DNA of 64,000 nt from Trypanosoma brucei gambiense DAL972 (lineage: Eukaryota > Euglenozoa > Kinetoplastea > Trypanosomatida > Trypanosomatidae), in contig NC_026741.1 of the NCBI RefSeq assembly GCF_000210295.1, positions 2,108,001-2,172,000 of the forward strand. The letters run 5' to 3'. The position numbers were made by a program, and so were the translations under genes. The notes below the pieces were generated by a model. The model was not told the origin of the DNA. It ran no database searches and saw nothing but the letters and a program-made list of their open reading frames with translations. This document shows positions 40,051 to 50,663 of this stretch, piece after piece; the first letter of the stretch is position 1; every line of letters begins with the position of its first letter.

Positions 40051-41599
40051 TGCCCGTTTGCTTTGTTGCCCTTGGAGATATGATGTCATTGCACCGGCGT
40101 GACGTCGAGCATGTGATGATAGTTTCCTTTTACTTTTGATGATGCTCGGGCCAACTTGTACCAGTGTTAGGGAGGCAACCGAGGTATCTTCTTTTTTAAA
40201 TTTAATGTCATTGCTGTAGTTTTGTTTCCTTTTCATCATAGAGGACTCGCATACATTTTCCCTGTTCAAACTTATGTTTTTCTTTTTCCGCTGCTGAGTT
40301 TTACGTCTGCCTGTTTGGATAAGTTGCCCTTGCATCGCTTTTCGTTTTTGCCAAATATCTCAGGCTGCATCACTAACTTTAGTTGCCGTGTGGTGCTCAA
40401 ATGAGCAGGTAAGTTTCTTTCCCCATTGTGCAGTTGCGCCTCCGTAAGAAAAGCCTACGATTATGCATCACCCGCTTTTCTTCGTTTTTCCTTCGGTGTG
40501 TACGGCGGTTGTGTTGCTGTGTCTGCGATTAAAAAAAAAAACCGCAACTGTTTTGTAGCGAAGCTGAGTCAAACTGAAGAAGGCAGTTGGGAACCACTTT
40601 TTTTTTTTCTACGTCAAGGAGACAATACTCGCATATGGTTTGCATATTGGTGGGGTGCGACACCGTATGATGCACGCGACGTCACTGCATTAGTGAATTA
40701 TTTGATGCAGGTGGTTAAACGCAACCTTTATAGACTCGAACGGATAATTAAAGGTGCGAAGATATATTTTTTTTTCTGCAGCGCGTGAAATATCTGGTCA
40801 TTGCGCCACGTGAGTTGTTTATGTCTCTTGTTACGTTACATCGCACCATCGCCGTTGTTAACTTTAGTGTCGAGGTGATGCTGGGAGTGCCGTAGCTGAA
40901 CCTGCACCTTAATTCATCTGTTGGAACATATATTCTCCGAACCCCCGCCCAGTGGAGAATTTCGCTTCTTTAACATCGACGCACCTGTAATGGTTAACAT
41001 TTAAAAATAAATACGATATTCCGCTCCCGTTTCAACAACATGTTCCCCGCCTCGGGGACGTACGTGTACATATATATATATATATATATGGCGCTGCCTG
41101 TGTCCTTCGGTTGGGAGCATATAAATTCAATAATAGTGTGGCATACATTGCAATGTGTTTTTGTGTGCATTGCTGCTCGTATTGAAGGGTTTCGTAAGTC
41201 ACCTTTCATTTATGTCGCGGAATCTCCGCTGGGTTTCGAAACCTCTCAATAGGGGATGTGACGTCGGGGTAGCGAATATTGTTGAACTTGTGCGGTTAGA
41301 GTTACTGGTAGTGTTTAGGTTATTTTAACAAGGAGTTTTTACTCCGCTCTCCCTCTTCTATTTGACATTGTTTAACCTATCTTCCTTAACGAATTCCGTC
41401 AATGTACTCTTTTTTTTTTTTTGTGGCATAGGGGAATCGAAGCACGTGAGACTTCACACCGCTCCTTTTTTTTTTTAAATCAATTCCTTTACACTCACCC
41501 TTTCCCTTCCCCCTTTTACAATAATTTTTGCTGCATTTATTCCTAGTATTTTTGCATAGTCGTCGGGGAGTGTAGGGAAGAGAGGGAGAAGAGGAAAGC
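39819..41599. other. Intergenic spacer, 1.8 kb
   Basis: The spacer includes a TA tract at 40016-40047, another at about 41069-41090, A/T homopolymers and two T/C tracts (41407-41422, 41463-41520) before the next gene. A frame at about 40426-40788 is open but lacks an ATG at its start and shows no domain. Confidence 0.55.
40016..40047. repeat. (TA)16 microsatellite
   Basis: A pure TA dinucleotide run in the 3' flank of the 821-residue protein gene. Confidence 0.9.
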
Positions 41600-44317
41600 A
41601 TGCGACGGCTAAGCCTTCTTCCACGCAGGAGCGCTGCAGTTGTGGGCTCCGCTTACGCTCGATCCGCGACGCCAGCGGCCCCAACGAATTTAAAGGCTTC
41701 AACTCTGGAGTTAAATAACCCAGTAGTTACGCACACTGCTCACACACCCGTGACACTAACTGCCACTACTGACGCTGCCAGCGGTAATATTTATAGTAGC
41801 AAGGAAGTTGAAGCTGAAGTCGCAGTGCCCGCCGCAGGTGCGAAGGAAAAAATTCAAGCCAGCAGGCGTAAGCATGTTAATACGGTTGAGCTTTTGATAT
41901 CCATGGCAGTTACCCTACAGAAGAAATCTAGTAGCGCCGCCGCTGCTGCCGTCACAGACAGCGCTTGTGGGGACGAAAAGAAGGAAGCAACCGATGGGGA
42001 TGCAACCGTCGGTATTGCGCCCCGGCCGGTAGACCCACTGCAACTCCTGAAAGCACTTCGGGCGTATATTCGTAGTGAGGACATTTTGGCCGAGTTGTGT
42101 CGTTCCAAGGTGCAGGCCGTACGGCAGCGCTACGTGGCCATTCGTGCGCGGCGGCAGCGAGTTCCCGCCTTTCATCGTGATATCCTTTTGAGTGAAGTGA
42201 CCCGCGTTGTTGAGCGGCGCGAGGTGCCATACATTGAAGTCGCTCGGTTACTTCGGCCCCATTGGCCCGCACAACTTATGGATGCTTCTGGTGGCCGTTA
42301 CCATTCCTTCCTGCAGCGGAGTCTGCTGGCGTGGATTGCGGAGTTGTTGCGAGAGGGCAAACTCTCACCAGAAGAGGCGCGGTCGGTACTGTCACAGTGC
42401 CCACGACTCTTTCATGGGCATTTATCGCTCATGAGTTCTATTGTAGAGTGTGCACTCCTTGATATCAACACAATACAAAGCCCTGATCCAATCATAGGTT
42501 TGATGTGGTCTGTGAATGAAGCGGGCACACATGCACCCAATCACTTTTGGCAACGTACCGTGGGTAGGTTGGCACAATTGAATCGCTCGTTGAGGGATAC
42601 ATTAGGAGATGCGATGCAACTGGGGAAATATGGGAACGGGCCCAAAGATGGCACTACCATCCACAGCGGTCCCGGTGGTAGGGAAAAAAAAGGTGAAAAG
42701 GGTAATATCAAAAGTAACAACGATAATAAGGGGGGTAATATTAATGACACCAAGCAAAACTATACGGTGGGCCATGTGTTTTCTGGACTTACAACTAGGC
42801 AGCTATTCCGTGTATTACGAGTACTTCGAAAGGAATGCTGGTGCAACGATGTCTCTACCGTTTACGACTTTGTCGACAAGGCTCTAAAAAATATTGCCTT
42901 TGAGGTGGAGGCTATTGGATCATGTGAAGCCACTTCTCAAAAGCGCCCAATGTCAAGGCAAACAATCACCCAGCGCGTAAAAAAATCAGCGGACCTCACT
43001 CCGAAGGAGTTGCTCTCGCTGTTGAGCATCGCGGGCGAACTGGGTGTTGACTTCCATGCATCACTTGCGAGGACATCGGACTTTCTCCTGGCGCCAATGG
43101 TACATTATTTGGACCGCGAGGAGTTGTTACAGTTGTCTTTATTTGTTCGAAAGACACGCTGTGATTCACTAACGCTCGTACAATCGATAGCAGATGAAAT
43201 TGTACGGCGTGGGGTGAATTATCCACTTTCGGTTAGTCTGAGCAAGGCGGCCCTGCGCACGGCGCTTCAGAAGCCAGTTCTGCTTTCACAACTTACCCTC
43301 ACACCACTTGTTGATCATGTCATATCTTTATGCAGGACGTACGGCTGGTATATGCGAGCGTCGCAGCTGCTTGGTTGGGCGGAAGTGTTATATGATCTTT
43401 CTCGTCGCTACGCTCCATCGTCATCTGTTGGCGTCAACGTACGTTCGTGTGTAGAAGCACTCGCAGCGCCGTTGCGTGCTATGCTTGAGGCGGGCGTGGT
43501 GCCGATGCCCGTCGTTTCCCGCTTCATTGAGCTCACGGTTATTCTCGGCATGCGCGCAAAGCCACATCAATATACGCAATCTATCAAACTGTGGGAGGAG
43601 CGCAATGCTGCGGCGAACGCACGTATAACTTTTGCGAAGAGTGTCTTGAATAAAGAGAGTGACATGTTGATTCCGATGTCGGAGCTCCTGTACGACGCAG
43701 CGGAATTGGAGGATTCTGGTGAGGTGGGCGAGGTAACCTCCCGTCCTACTGCTGAGCTGTGCAGAGCAGCGCGTCAGGTGTATGATGAGCTAATTTACTT
43801 GTTTGAGATGCAGATGATCATGCGCTCGCCGATTACACAAAAGGAGGAGGATCGACTGAATGACACGTTTAGTCACGTCGGGTTGTACAACATTGTTGTT
43901 GGTGCCAGAGCCATGTGGCGGGTACATCTTCAGCCTTCTTCTTTTCCTTCAGCCAATGCCTCTTGTGTTGAGGGCGTCGTTCCATTGAGTTCGCCTCACC
44001 GTATTTCCTCTACACCGCCTCGAGCACTACCTGTGTGGGTGGAGCGACGCATTAACGCTACCATCGAGGGCCGCATAAGGCGTGCAAATATAAGCGCCAC
44101 CTCAACCGACGAGGATGTGCTCCGTTTGTTCGGGCAACGCCACTGTAACGCAGCAAAAGTGCGTCACTTCATGCAACTGCTAATGGAGGAGTCGTCGTTG
44201 GTTCTGGTTAAGCAGCAGCGTTTCGTCTGGATTTTTACGGCGGAACTGGCGCGCCGATTTGGTGGGGGACAGGAGCAGCAAATGGCGCAGAAGATGTTAG
44301 CGAAGGTATTTTGTTAG
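41600..44317 (+). CDS. MRB8170: Mitochondrial RNA-editing accessory protein, probable MRB8170
   Basis: The 905-residue protein starts with a short Arg/Ala/Ser-rich mitochondrial presequence (MRRLSLLPRRSAAVV). The rest is alpha-helical without a familiar catalytic motif. There is a charged region with VRQRYVAIRARRQRVP near 170-185, and a Gly/Asn/Lys-rich low-complexity insert near 350-385. Helical blocks with Leu at regular spacing follow, recalling helical-repeat RNA-binding proteins. I identify it as MRB8170, an RNA-binding component of the mRNA-handling part of the RNA-editing substrate-binding complex, paralogous to MRB4160. The evidence is length, presequence and being followed at once by a second mitochondrial protein, matching remembered neighbours Tb927.8.8170 and .8180. 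A profile comparison would decide. Confidence 0.6.
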   Translation: MRRLSLLPRRSAAVVGSAYARSATPAAPTNLKASTLELNNPVVTHTAHTPVTLTATTDAASGNIYSSKEVEAEVAVPAAGAKEKIQASRRKHVNTVELLISMAVTLQKKSSSAAAAAVTDSACGDEKKEATDGDATVGIAPRPVDPLQLLKALRAYIRSEDILAELCRSKVQAVRQRYVAIRARRQRVPAFHRDILLSEVTRVVERREVPYIEVARLLRPHWPAQLMDASGGRYHSFLQRSLLAWIAELLREGKLSPEEARSVLSQCPRLFHGHLSLMSSIVECALLDINTIQSPDPIIGLMWSVNEAGTHAPNHFWQRTVGRLAQLNRSLRDTLGDAMQLGKYGNGPKDGTTIHSGPGGREKKGEKGNIKSNNDNKGGNINDTKQNYTVGHVFSGLTTRQLFRVLRVLRKECWCNDVSTVYDFVDKALKNIAFEVEAIGSCEATSQKRPMSRQTITQRVKKSADLTPKELLSLLSIAGELGVDFHASLARTSDFLLAPMVHYLDREELLQLSLFVRKTRCDSLTLVQSIADEIVRRGVNYPLSVSLSKAALRTALQKPVLLSQLTLTPLVDHVISLCRTYGWYMRASQLLGWAEVLYDLSRRYAPSSSVGVNVRSCVEALAAPLRAMLEAGVVPMPVVSRFIELTVILGMRAKPHQYTQSIKLWEERNAAANARITFAKSVLNKESDMLIPMSELLYDAAELEDSGEVGEVTSRPTAELCRAARQVYDELIYLFEMQMIMRSPITQKEEDRLNDTFSHVGLYNIVVGARAMWRVHLQPSSFPSANASCVEGVVPLSSPHRISSTPPRALPVWVERRINATIEGRIRRANISATSTDEDVLRLFGQRHCNAAKVRHFMQLLMEESSLVLVKQQRFVWIFTAELARRFGGGQEQQMAQKMLAKVFC

Positions 44318-44964
44318 TCCGAAAGGCTGGATGAGCAACTAAAGAGGCAAATTAAGGAGCCTCAAAGGTACTGGACCGTGGGTAATGCGTGCATAACTGG
44401 AGCTAGTTGTGCAGTTGAGGAGGGTATTTGGTGGGATTTTGCGTGATCTATGTGTCACATCAACCACGCAGATGCGGATTGCTCCTTTTCAGTTTTGCCA
44501 CTTATCTAACAAGTTAATTCGCTTTTAAGCGCATTGGTGTGTGGCAGCCGGCAGTAGGCTGAGGCCAGGTGAAACTAATCCGCGAAATGAAGTTTGATGT
44601 AAACATCGTCGCACGAAATGATGACTTGGGACATGGCCGCAGTTCGTTACGTGCACAACATGAAGACGGGCTGTGTGGTCCAGTTTATGCCTTCGCAGTT
44701 CCTTTTTCTCTGTTCGCAGATGCCTGCATTTACTGATTTCTGAGTTTTATGCTCGCACTGAGGGGGGTTGTTAAGCGTACTGCATGATTTCTTTTCGTCG
44801 ATGTGTCACTCACACCAGTCGCGTAGTTTGCGTTATTCTGTTTGGGACACACATTGTTATTTTATTTTATTTTTTACACCAATAAAAAACATTGGGGGTA
44901 CACTCTCTCTCCCTTCACTTCTCCTCGTTATGTATTTGTAGGCCAAGTCAATAAAATTAGCTTG
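44318..44964. other. Intergenic spacer
   Basis: About 0.65 kb without a supported gene. The tract 44901-44929 (CACTCTCTCTCCC and following C/T) and AG at 44940-44941 serve the next gene. Confidence 0.6.
44940..44941 (+). promoter_or_regulatory. Candidate spliced-leader acceptor AG
   Basis: The first AG after a 30-base C/T-rich tract, 24 bases before the ATG at 44965. It excludes the longer frame upstream, which opens with TTG. Confidence 0.5.
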
Positions 44965-47769
44965 ATGTACCGTCTTTATCGTCGGACTGTAGGTTATCAG
45001 TCGCTACACCAGAGGTTGTCAGCGTGCCACGTTATGTGTCGCCACGTTTCTACGGATAACAGCGATGGCACAACACCACCCAAACCGCGACGCAGCGGCA
45101 TCAGGCGGGTTGTCCCTTCTGATGAGGAAATGGCGGAACTGCACGATCTCGAGCAGGAGGTGGCATCCACAACTTCCTCTCGGTCGAAGCAGTCGGCGCT
45201 CTCTGGTGTCATGGTGGAACCCATGCGCTTCTCCACTTCCGGTGACTCGGGAATGGAAGGCGCTGGGGACGATTTAGGGGAGTTAGAAGCCGAAGGGGAC
45301 GAAGAGGGTGTAGGAACAAATTCGTTGGCTGAAGCGGAAAACGTATACAAAAGACACAATGATGGAGGTGCGCTGGAGAAGCGGGGCTTAGCGATCCCTC
45401 CATCAGGGAAACCGACAGACCCGCTGCTGGCCAACAGGGACGGCGAAGGAGAAGGGGGCGCGGTGCCTTTGTCGCAGGCGGAGGAAATGCCGGTGAGTCG
45501 CAGCACACTTGAACGACAAGCTTGTGTGCGCTCGCTTTCCCTAGAGGAGTTGGTGGAGGTTGTGACTCTTTACCTGCGTGCGACGAAGAACCCACGGCTG
45601 GTGTCCGCCGATGAGGAACATATCTTTTTTCCTGTTCTCATGGAGCGTCTGAATGAATTCCACGTCAGCCAGTTGCTGGATGTTGTGGAATGCCACTGGG
45701 CCCGTTCCACACTTGTGCGGTACGGTACAACCTTCAAGGATATGGTTCGTGACAGAATTGCACTTATCGCAACCGCGGCGGCAAAGAGCGCCTCCAAGCG
45801 GCCGGCAGCTGCGGGGGAGAGTGTCAATGATAACAGGAATGGTGGTGCTGTGGAGGAGGAAGCTGATGATTATGATGAACAAGGTGATGCAGTGTACGTG
45901 CACGAGGCAGAGGAGAAAACTTCAGACCTTATCATCCTTCGTGCGGCCGAGGAAATGTCACCCGAGACGGTGCTGCGGTGCATCATTGTTATGGGCATGA
46001 GTGCTGGTCGTAGAAAGCGGGACCTGCAATTCTTTCAGGCGATGGGTATGTTTTTAGTTCACCACATTAATCACTACAAAGATCCACATGAATTGGTGCG
46101 TGTGCTCACGGCTTTTGCTCGCGCTAAAATCGTTCCACCTAAACGTTTCCTGGCGCTCTTAGGTCGGCGTTTTGCTGTGCTCAACAAACGGAAAAAGTTA
46201 GGGTCATTGCCTAGTTACCGAGCGTTCGTTAACCTTTACAAAATGGGCCACGATCAGATGAACACTTTTCGGTTTCTTGCGGACTGCATTTTGGAGACAA
46301 TTGATTCCAACATTAAAGCGGAGAAGAAACGGCTGCGCTTGGCCCAACTTCAAAGCAGCTCTAACATTACCGCCGCTACGACCAACGGAAACGGTGCGAC
46401 TAATGAGAACGGATGCGGTGGCTCCACAAGTAGTTCTAACCCAACTGTAACTAATACTACTGGCGCGGGGGATTTAAAGGCAACACACACATCTGAAGGA
46501 GCTTCCGACGTTGCATTCATCGGGGATTTGGACCCGCATCTGCTACAGAACCTGAGAGCACGGGAGCGGTTCAAGAGGCTAACGGAACTAAAACCGTCAA
46601 TGTTTACCAAGCTTCTCCTTGTTCTTGCACGCTTTGGCGCACCGCATCAACAGTACTTACGACCCACAACTGTGCCGCTCATTCTTCCCACATTGCGGGC
46701 CTTCCCACCACCGAGTTTTACACGTTTACTTCGCGCCATGTCTCTCTTCAGGACGACGGATTTGGACCTCATCGAACCTGTCATCGACTTCATGGCCGAT
46801 AGCCTTGGTCCAACAAATGTTGTACCCGCAGATGTGCTGCAAATGGTCCGCCTGGTGGCGCCGCCTGACGTACCGGTACCCCGCAACCTTGTAAAGCTCA
46901 TATCGTTATGTGAGGCAGTGTACTCCAGCTCGGCCTCGTTCAGCCACTCTGATGGGAAAAGTAGCGATAGCACTGATGCCGCTGCGTGTGCAATGACCAC
47001 GTTATCCCCGATACGACCTGGGGATATGTGTGCCGTTGCAGTTGTTTTATTAAAGATTCAAATGAAGGACGATGTGCCACTTGAGGCGTTGGACCCACTC
47101 ACCCGCTTGATGGAATTCTTTGCAGAGCGAATGTACCTTCTAATGAAGTTACATATCGTTTCATTGACGCACGTTGACGTCTTCACGGATCTTTGCCGAC
47201 AGCAACAACATCCGGACGTGTCGGGGCATATTGAACGGCTTTGTGCTGAACGGCGTCGTGTAAATGATGCAGAAGGTGATGACGAATATTACAGCCAGTT
47301 GGACATTGACGTGCGCGAAACCCTTCACCGCATCCTTATCGTAAACGACTATAACACCTACGGTCAGTACCGCCCCACACCTGGCGTTCTGCAAGTGGAC
47401 TTCAAGCAGGCACTAACAGAAGTTAGTGCTTTCGATGTGCTTGAGGCGGCAGACCTTTTCGCTCAAGCTTTCTCCAATGCTCTAAAGCCAGCTGTGGAAC
47501 GGCATCTCAGCAGAAGTATTATCGCTAAGCTGGACGGTGGTGGGGAGGAGGTCATTACGGAGGGGAACAGCATTGTCCTTCGGCCTCCGCGCGAATTACT
47601 GCTTACGCGTGAAGATCTTGGGAAGTTTGTGTGCTTGCTTCAACGGACACCGCTGAGGCGGGTGCGGGCATCGCCAGTTGTGTGGCGATTTGTTGAAGAA
47701 AAAGCGAAGAAACTGGGGATGGATGATGTACTGAGGGTGGTCGAGAATAAACTGGCCACAGCAGTTTAG
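44965..47769 (+). CDS. MRB8180: Mitochondrial RNA-editing accessory protein, probable MRB8180
   Basis: The 934-residue protein begins MYRLYRRTVGYQS, a basic, acid-free presequence typical of mitochondrial import. An acidic, low-complexity region follows to about residue 180. Then come helical blocks with RSLSLEELVEVVTLYLRA near 185-200 and repeated 35-40-residue helix pairs, and an Asn/Thr/Gly-rich linker near 480-505. Later blocks such as FTKLLLVLARFGAPH and FTRLLRAMSLFRTTDL repeat the same theme, as in RAP/OPR-like helical-repeat proteins. I read it as MRB8180, a partner of the TbRGG2/MRB8170 module that acts on edited mitochondrial mRNAs. The call rests on adjacency to the preceding gene and general build. 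The start is fixed by the splice acceptor at 44941. Confidence 0.55.
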   Translation: MYRLYRRTVGYQSLHQRLSACHVMCRHVSTDNSDGTTPPKPRRSGIRRVVPSDEEMAELHDLEQEVASTTSSRSKQSALSGVMVEPMRFSTSGDSGMEGAGDDLGELEAEGDEEGVGTNSLAEAENVYKRHNDGGALEKRGLAIPPSGKPTDPLLANRDGEGEGGAVPLSQAEEMPVSRSTLERQACVRSLSLEELVEVVTLYLRATKNPRLVSADEEHIFFPVLMERLNEFHVSQLLDVVECHWARSTLVRYGTTFKDMVRDRIALIATAAAKSASKRPAAAGESVNDNRNGGAVEEEADDYDEQGDAVYVHEAEEKTSDLIILRAAEEMSPETVLRCIIVMGMSAGRRKRDLQFFQAMGMFLVHHINHYKDPHELVRVLTAFARAKIVPPKRFLALLGRRFAVLNKRKKLGSLPSYRAFVNLYKMGHDQMNTFRFLADCILETIDSNIKAEKKRLRLAQLQSSSNITAATTNGNGATNENGCGGSTSSSNPTVTNTTGAGDLKATHTSEGASDVAFIGDLDPHLLQNLRARERFKRLTELKPSMFTKLLLVLARFGAPHQQYLRPTTVPLILPTLRAFPPPSFTRLLRAMSLFRTTDLDLIEPVIDFMADSLGPTNVVPADVLQMVRLVAPPDVPVPRNLVKLISLCEAVYSSSASFSHSDGKSSDSTDAAACAMTTLSPIRPGDMCAVAVVLLKIQMKDDVPLEALDPLTRLMEFFAERMYLLMKLHIVSLTHVDVFTDLCRQQQHPDVSGHIERLCAERRRVNDAEGDDEYYSQLDIDVRETLHRILIVNDYNTYGQYRPTPGVLQVDFKQALTEVSAFDVLEAADLFAQAFSNALKPAVERHLSRSIIAKLDGGGEEVITEGNSIVLRPPRELLLTREDLGKFVCLLQRTPLRRVRASPVVWRFVEEKAKKLGMDDVLRVVENKLATAV

Positions 47770-48397
47770 CATGAACTCTTTTTGATACCAGAGGCTGTGA
47801 TCCTCTGAGGGGAGGGGTAATTTAATTATTCACACAAACTGCAGTGGGATGTGCCGCGAGTTGTTGTTTGGGTGAGGAGCGGCACACGGGGAGAGCAGTG
47901 GAAAAAGAAGGCAACTGCAATGAGGAAGCAAGTCGGATGTCTTTCCTGTGCTTTGGTAAGGTTTCAACAAGGCCGGAGGTCACTGTGAAACATCGTGTTA
48001 TGTTTTTTTTTTGAGATTTGCTCATTTGTTGCCTCGTCATTTTTTTCCTTTTTTGCTCGTAACACACCCCTAAAGCAGGCGCTTACCGCTAAAACAACAT
48101 CTCCGATGATACACACATGGTGGTCACACATATGAATTTCTTACCTATGCATCGAATCACAGTACCGGCTTCAGCGGGACGTGTTTTTCGTACATTCGTG
48201 CTTTGGGTACCAGCAGGGATGCATCCCGGAGTAAACTTTTAAACGGTTGTTCATCGCGCACAGTGTTTCTTTGGTATCATTGTTTCTAATGTATTTCTAA
48301 TCCCTACCCGTTGTGTGTGTAGTAGTATGGGTCAAAACAGTCAAAAACTTTTGTAAAGGAAGAGAAAGGACATACATACCTTTGTTTAGGGTGCGCA
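47770..48397. other. Intergenic spacer
   Basis: About 0.63 kb; T runs at 48003-48012 and 48040-48056. No gene is supported. Confidence 0.6.
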
Positions 48398-49512
48398 ATG
48401 ACTGCAGTTAAGGAGCCTCGGGTAGATTTTGAACTGCACAACTCTTCCATAGCGCGTGACGACGCCTGCCTCCAGTGGCTTTTCTCACGATACCGCGCAC
48501 ACACATCAACTACGTTACCGTCAAGGAGTGACACCAGTGCTGCACCAACAACAAAGGGGAATGATAACATTAAAAACGCTACAGAAGCACTGTTAGTTCA
48601 ATTGGAGAATGACGTTACCGCCTGCAAGGCTCTCCGCTGGGAGAAATTCAGGTACAGCTCACCAATATATGAGGCAGCATCACCAACTTACCCACTGCGA
48701 AGGGGCTCCACAATTGAAACGGTTGTTGAGGAGGTTGAAGATTCCGCTGCCACTACCGGAACAGTGGGGAAACCGCATCGCGTTCTCCGCGTAAAACTTC
48801 AGGAATCCTCTCCCAAACATGATCATGAAGCTTGCGTCAGGAGCGTGCAGGAGGAGCCATCCCGCCACGTATTCGCTGAGATGTTGAGGAAGAAGAATAG
48901 GGAGAACCTTGTAAGGAGCATTGAAGAAGCGGAAGCCGCTCGTGGCCACAACGGACACTCGGGATGGTTGCGACCGTATTTTGGTGGTTATTTCCACATG
49001 CCGCTTCCCCGCGGCCCCACAAGGTTCCTCGTTTTCCCACAGTGGCACCACGACGTCACTGTCGCAACTGAGAAGCAGCAATGGTTTCCATACTTCCTGC
49101 GTGGGAGTTGCTATCAAAAGGGCCCACATGCACGTGTCCCTATTGTTGGCGACGCTGTTCGCCCGCTCCGCATGCCGTGGAATGACTTAGTTCTGGCTGT
49201 ATCTTTTGCGCGAGAGTTCCCGAGAGAACTCTCCGAGGACTTTGGGGATCGCGTAAGGTTGTGGCGGGATGTTGATGCCATTTACTTGGATGGGCACGCC
49301 AATCAAGTGCGTACTGAGCGCCTGGTGCTCTGCAAGACACGTAGCAAGTCACCAGAAATGAACCATCTGTCTGCAGGTGAGACTGCAGTAGTTAGCATGA
49401 CAGAAGAGGCGGAGGCCGAGGGGAAGGAGACGGAGACGGAAATCATTACCACAAAACTTCGTGAGTCGGGGTTTCGTGCGTCACTGCAATTTCGCAACCC
49501 ACGTTACTCACT
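48398..49512 (+). CDS. Hypothetical protein, 3' end lost in assembly gap
   Basis: An open frame of 371 codons runs from an ATG into the 100-N gap at 49513. The protein is soluble and mixed in composition, with a Thr/Ser/Glu-rich middle and a better folded part around residues 200-300 rich in aromatic residues (HMPLPRGPTRFLVFPQW, PYFLRGSCYQKG). No targeting signal or known domain is recognised. The same frame after the gap makes a short, uninteresting ending, while a different frame there encodes an axonemal coiled coil. So the true C terminus is missing and the downstream piece belongs to another gene. Confidence 0.65.
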
Positions 49513-49612
49513 NNNNNNNNNNNNNNNNNNNNNNNNNNNNNNNNNNNNNNNNNNNNNNNNNNNNNNNNNNNNNNNNNNNNNNNNNNNNNNNNNNNNNNNN
49601 NNNNNNNNNNNN
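49513..49612. other. Assembly gap (100 N, probably nominal size)
   Basis: Exactly 100 undetermined bases, the conventional spacer for a gap of unknown length. It joins the 5' part of one gene to the 3' part of another, so the true sequence is probably much longer than 100 bases. Confidence 0.98.
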
Positions 49613-49613
49613 C

Positions 49614-50663
49614 GAAGAAACGTGGCACGCAAATGTCGAGTTGGAACGGCTTACTTCAGAGAAGAAGGTCGCGGGGGAGAAGTTGTTGCAGCTGAGTCTA
49701 GGTTGCGACAGCTGCACTGCCGAACTGACAAAGCTTCGCAAACAACACGAAGAGAAGTTGGTGCTTGTTGACACTCAAGAGCTGCAATTACAGGATCTGA
49801 AGCGCACATTGCATCAGCGGAATGGTGAGCTCGGTACTCTCGCCGAGCGGAAGCGACAGTTAACATGTGATATCGCGGAGCGGCTTTCTGAGATTGCCGT
49901 GCATCATGATATGATGAAGATGGAGGCTAAACTCGTAGAGGAGCAGCGGCGGCGTCTTGTGTCAGATTTGCGTGAGAGGCAAAAGGCGCTTGTCGGCCTT
50001 CGCAACCGTTACGACGTTCAGCTCGTGCGTCTTGATCCTGAGAAGGCAAATTGGACTCCAGCGCAAGTTGTTATGGAGGCAGCGCGCGAGCGGGAGGATT
50101 TGCAATTGCGTGGTGACACCTTAGATGCCCGCGTGAGCCGAATGGAACGGGAGATGGCAAAGTTAAAGCGGACACTAGATGTCATTCGCGCGAGCAATTC
50201 GAACTACCGCCACATGTTTGACCCCGTGCCGGAGAGTCACGACATGGTAAAAATGCGCATAGCACTCCAACAGCAGCAACGAGACTTAAAGGCAGCTGTG
50301 AGTCGACGCGTGATGGAGCTGAATGATTACCAGCAGGTAATGGAAAGCAAGGAGCAAGACCTCCGGCAGACACTGGAAAAAAAGGAGAGGGCGCGAGCTA
50401 CCGTAGAAAACCTGCAGCAAGCATGCGAGCAGGTACATGAAGGGATTATGCAAGCCCGGGAGACAGTTATTCGCTACACCCAAACCATACAGAAGGCAAG
50501 CGCCAATGTAGCACCGGAGGTTGTGGCAGATGTCGAACTCCAGGAGAACCGGGAGATGTTCAACAATGCGTTGGGTCGTTTGCTGCAGTTGGCACAACAG
50601 CATGGTGATGAAGTTCGCCACCATGTGCAGACCTTGCTGGCCAGTCGTTTTGTAGTTGAGTAG
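49614..50663 (+). CDS. CCDC39/FAP59-like axonemal coiled-coil protein, 5' end missing
   Basis: The remaining 349 residues are one long coiled coil. The segment from REREDLQLRGDTLDAR to NSNYRHMFDPV closely follows the conserved C-terminal block of CCDC39/FAP59 (E-E-L-Q-R-E-G-D-x-L-D-A-K, then N-N-Y-K-x-x-F). With CCDC40/FAP172, this protein forms the 96-nm ruler that spaces dynein arms and radial spokes along the flagellar axoneme. CCDC39 proteins are about 900 residues, so more than half of the gene lies in or was lost with the preceding gap. No start codon is visible. The reading frame differs from that of the gene before the gap. The family call is from remembered motif similarity. Confidence 0.65.
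   Translation, partial: EETWHANVELERLTSEKKVAGEKLLQLSLGCDSCTAELTKLRKQHEEKLVLVDTQELQLQDLKRTLHQRNGELGTLAERKRQLTCDIAERLSEIAVHHDMMKMEAKLVEEQRRRLVSDLRERQKALVGLRNRYDVQLVRLDPEKANWTPAQVVMEAAREREDLQLRGDTLDARVSRMEREMAKLKRTLDVIRASNSNYRHMFDPVPESHDMVKMRIALQQQQRDLKAAVSRRVMELNDYQQVMESKEQDLRQTLEKKERARATVENLQQACEQVHEGIMQARETVIRYTQTIQKASANVAPEVVADVELQENREMFNNALGRLLQLAQQHGDEVRHHVQTLLASRFVVE

Noticed and set aside
40426..40788. 120-codon frame in the 39.8-41.6 kb spacer
   Set aside because: It opens with TTG, includes A and T homopolymer translations and has no domain.
44842..44964. 41-residue N-terminal extension of the second mitochondrial protein
   Set aside because: It starts with TTG and would bury the mitochondrial presequence; an acceptor lies inside it.
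48398..49771. One 457-residue gene across the N gap
   Set aside because: The continuation after the gap is the wrong frame over a clear coiled-coil coding region; the gap size is nominal.
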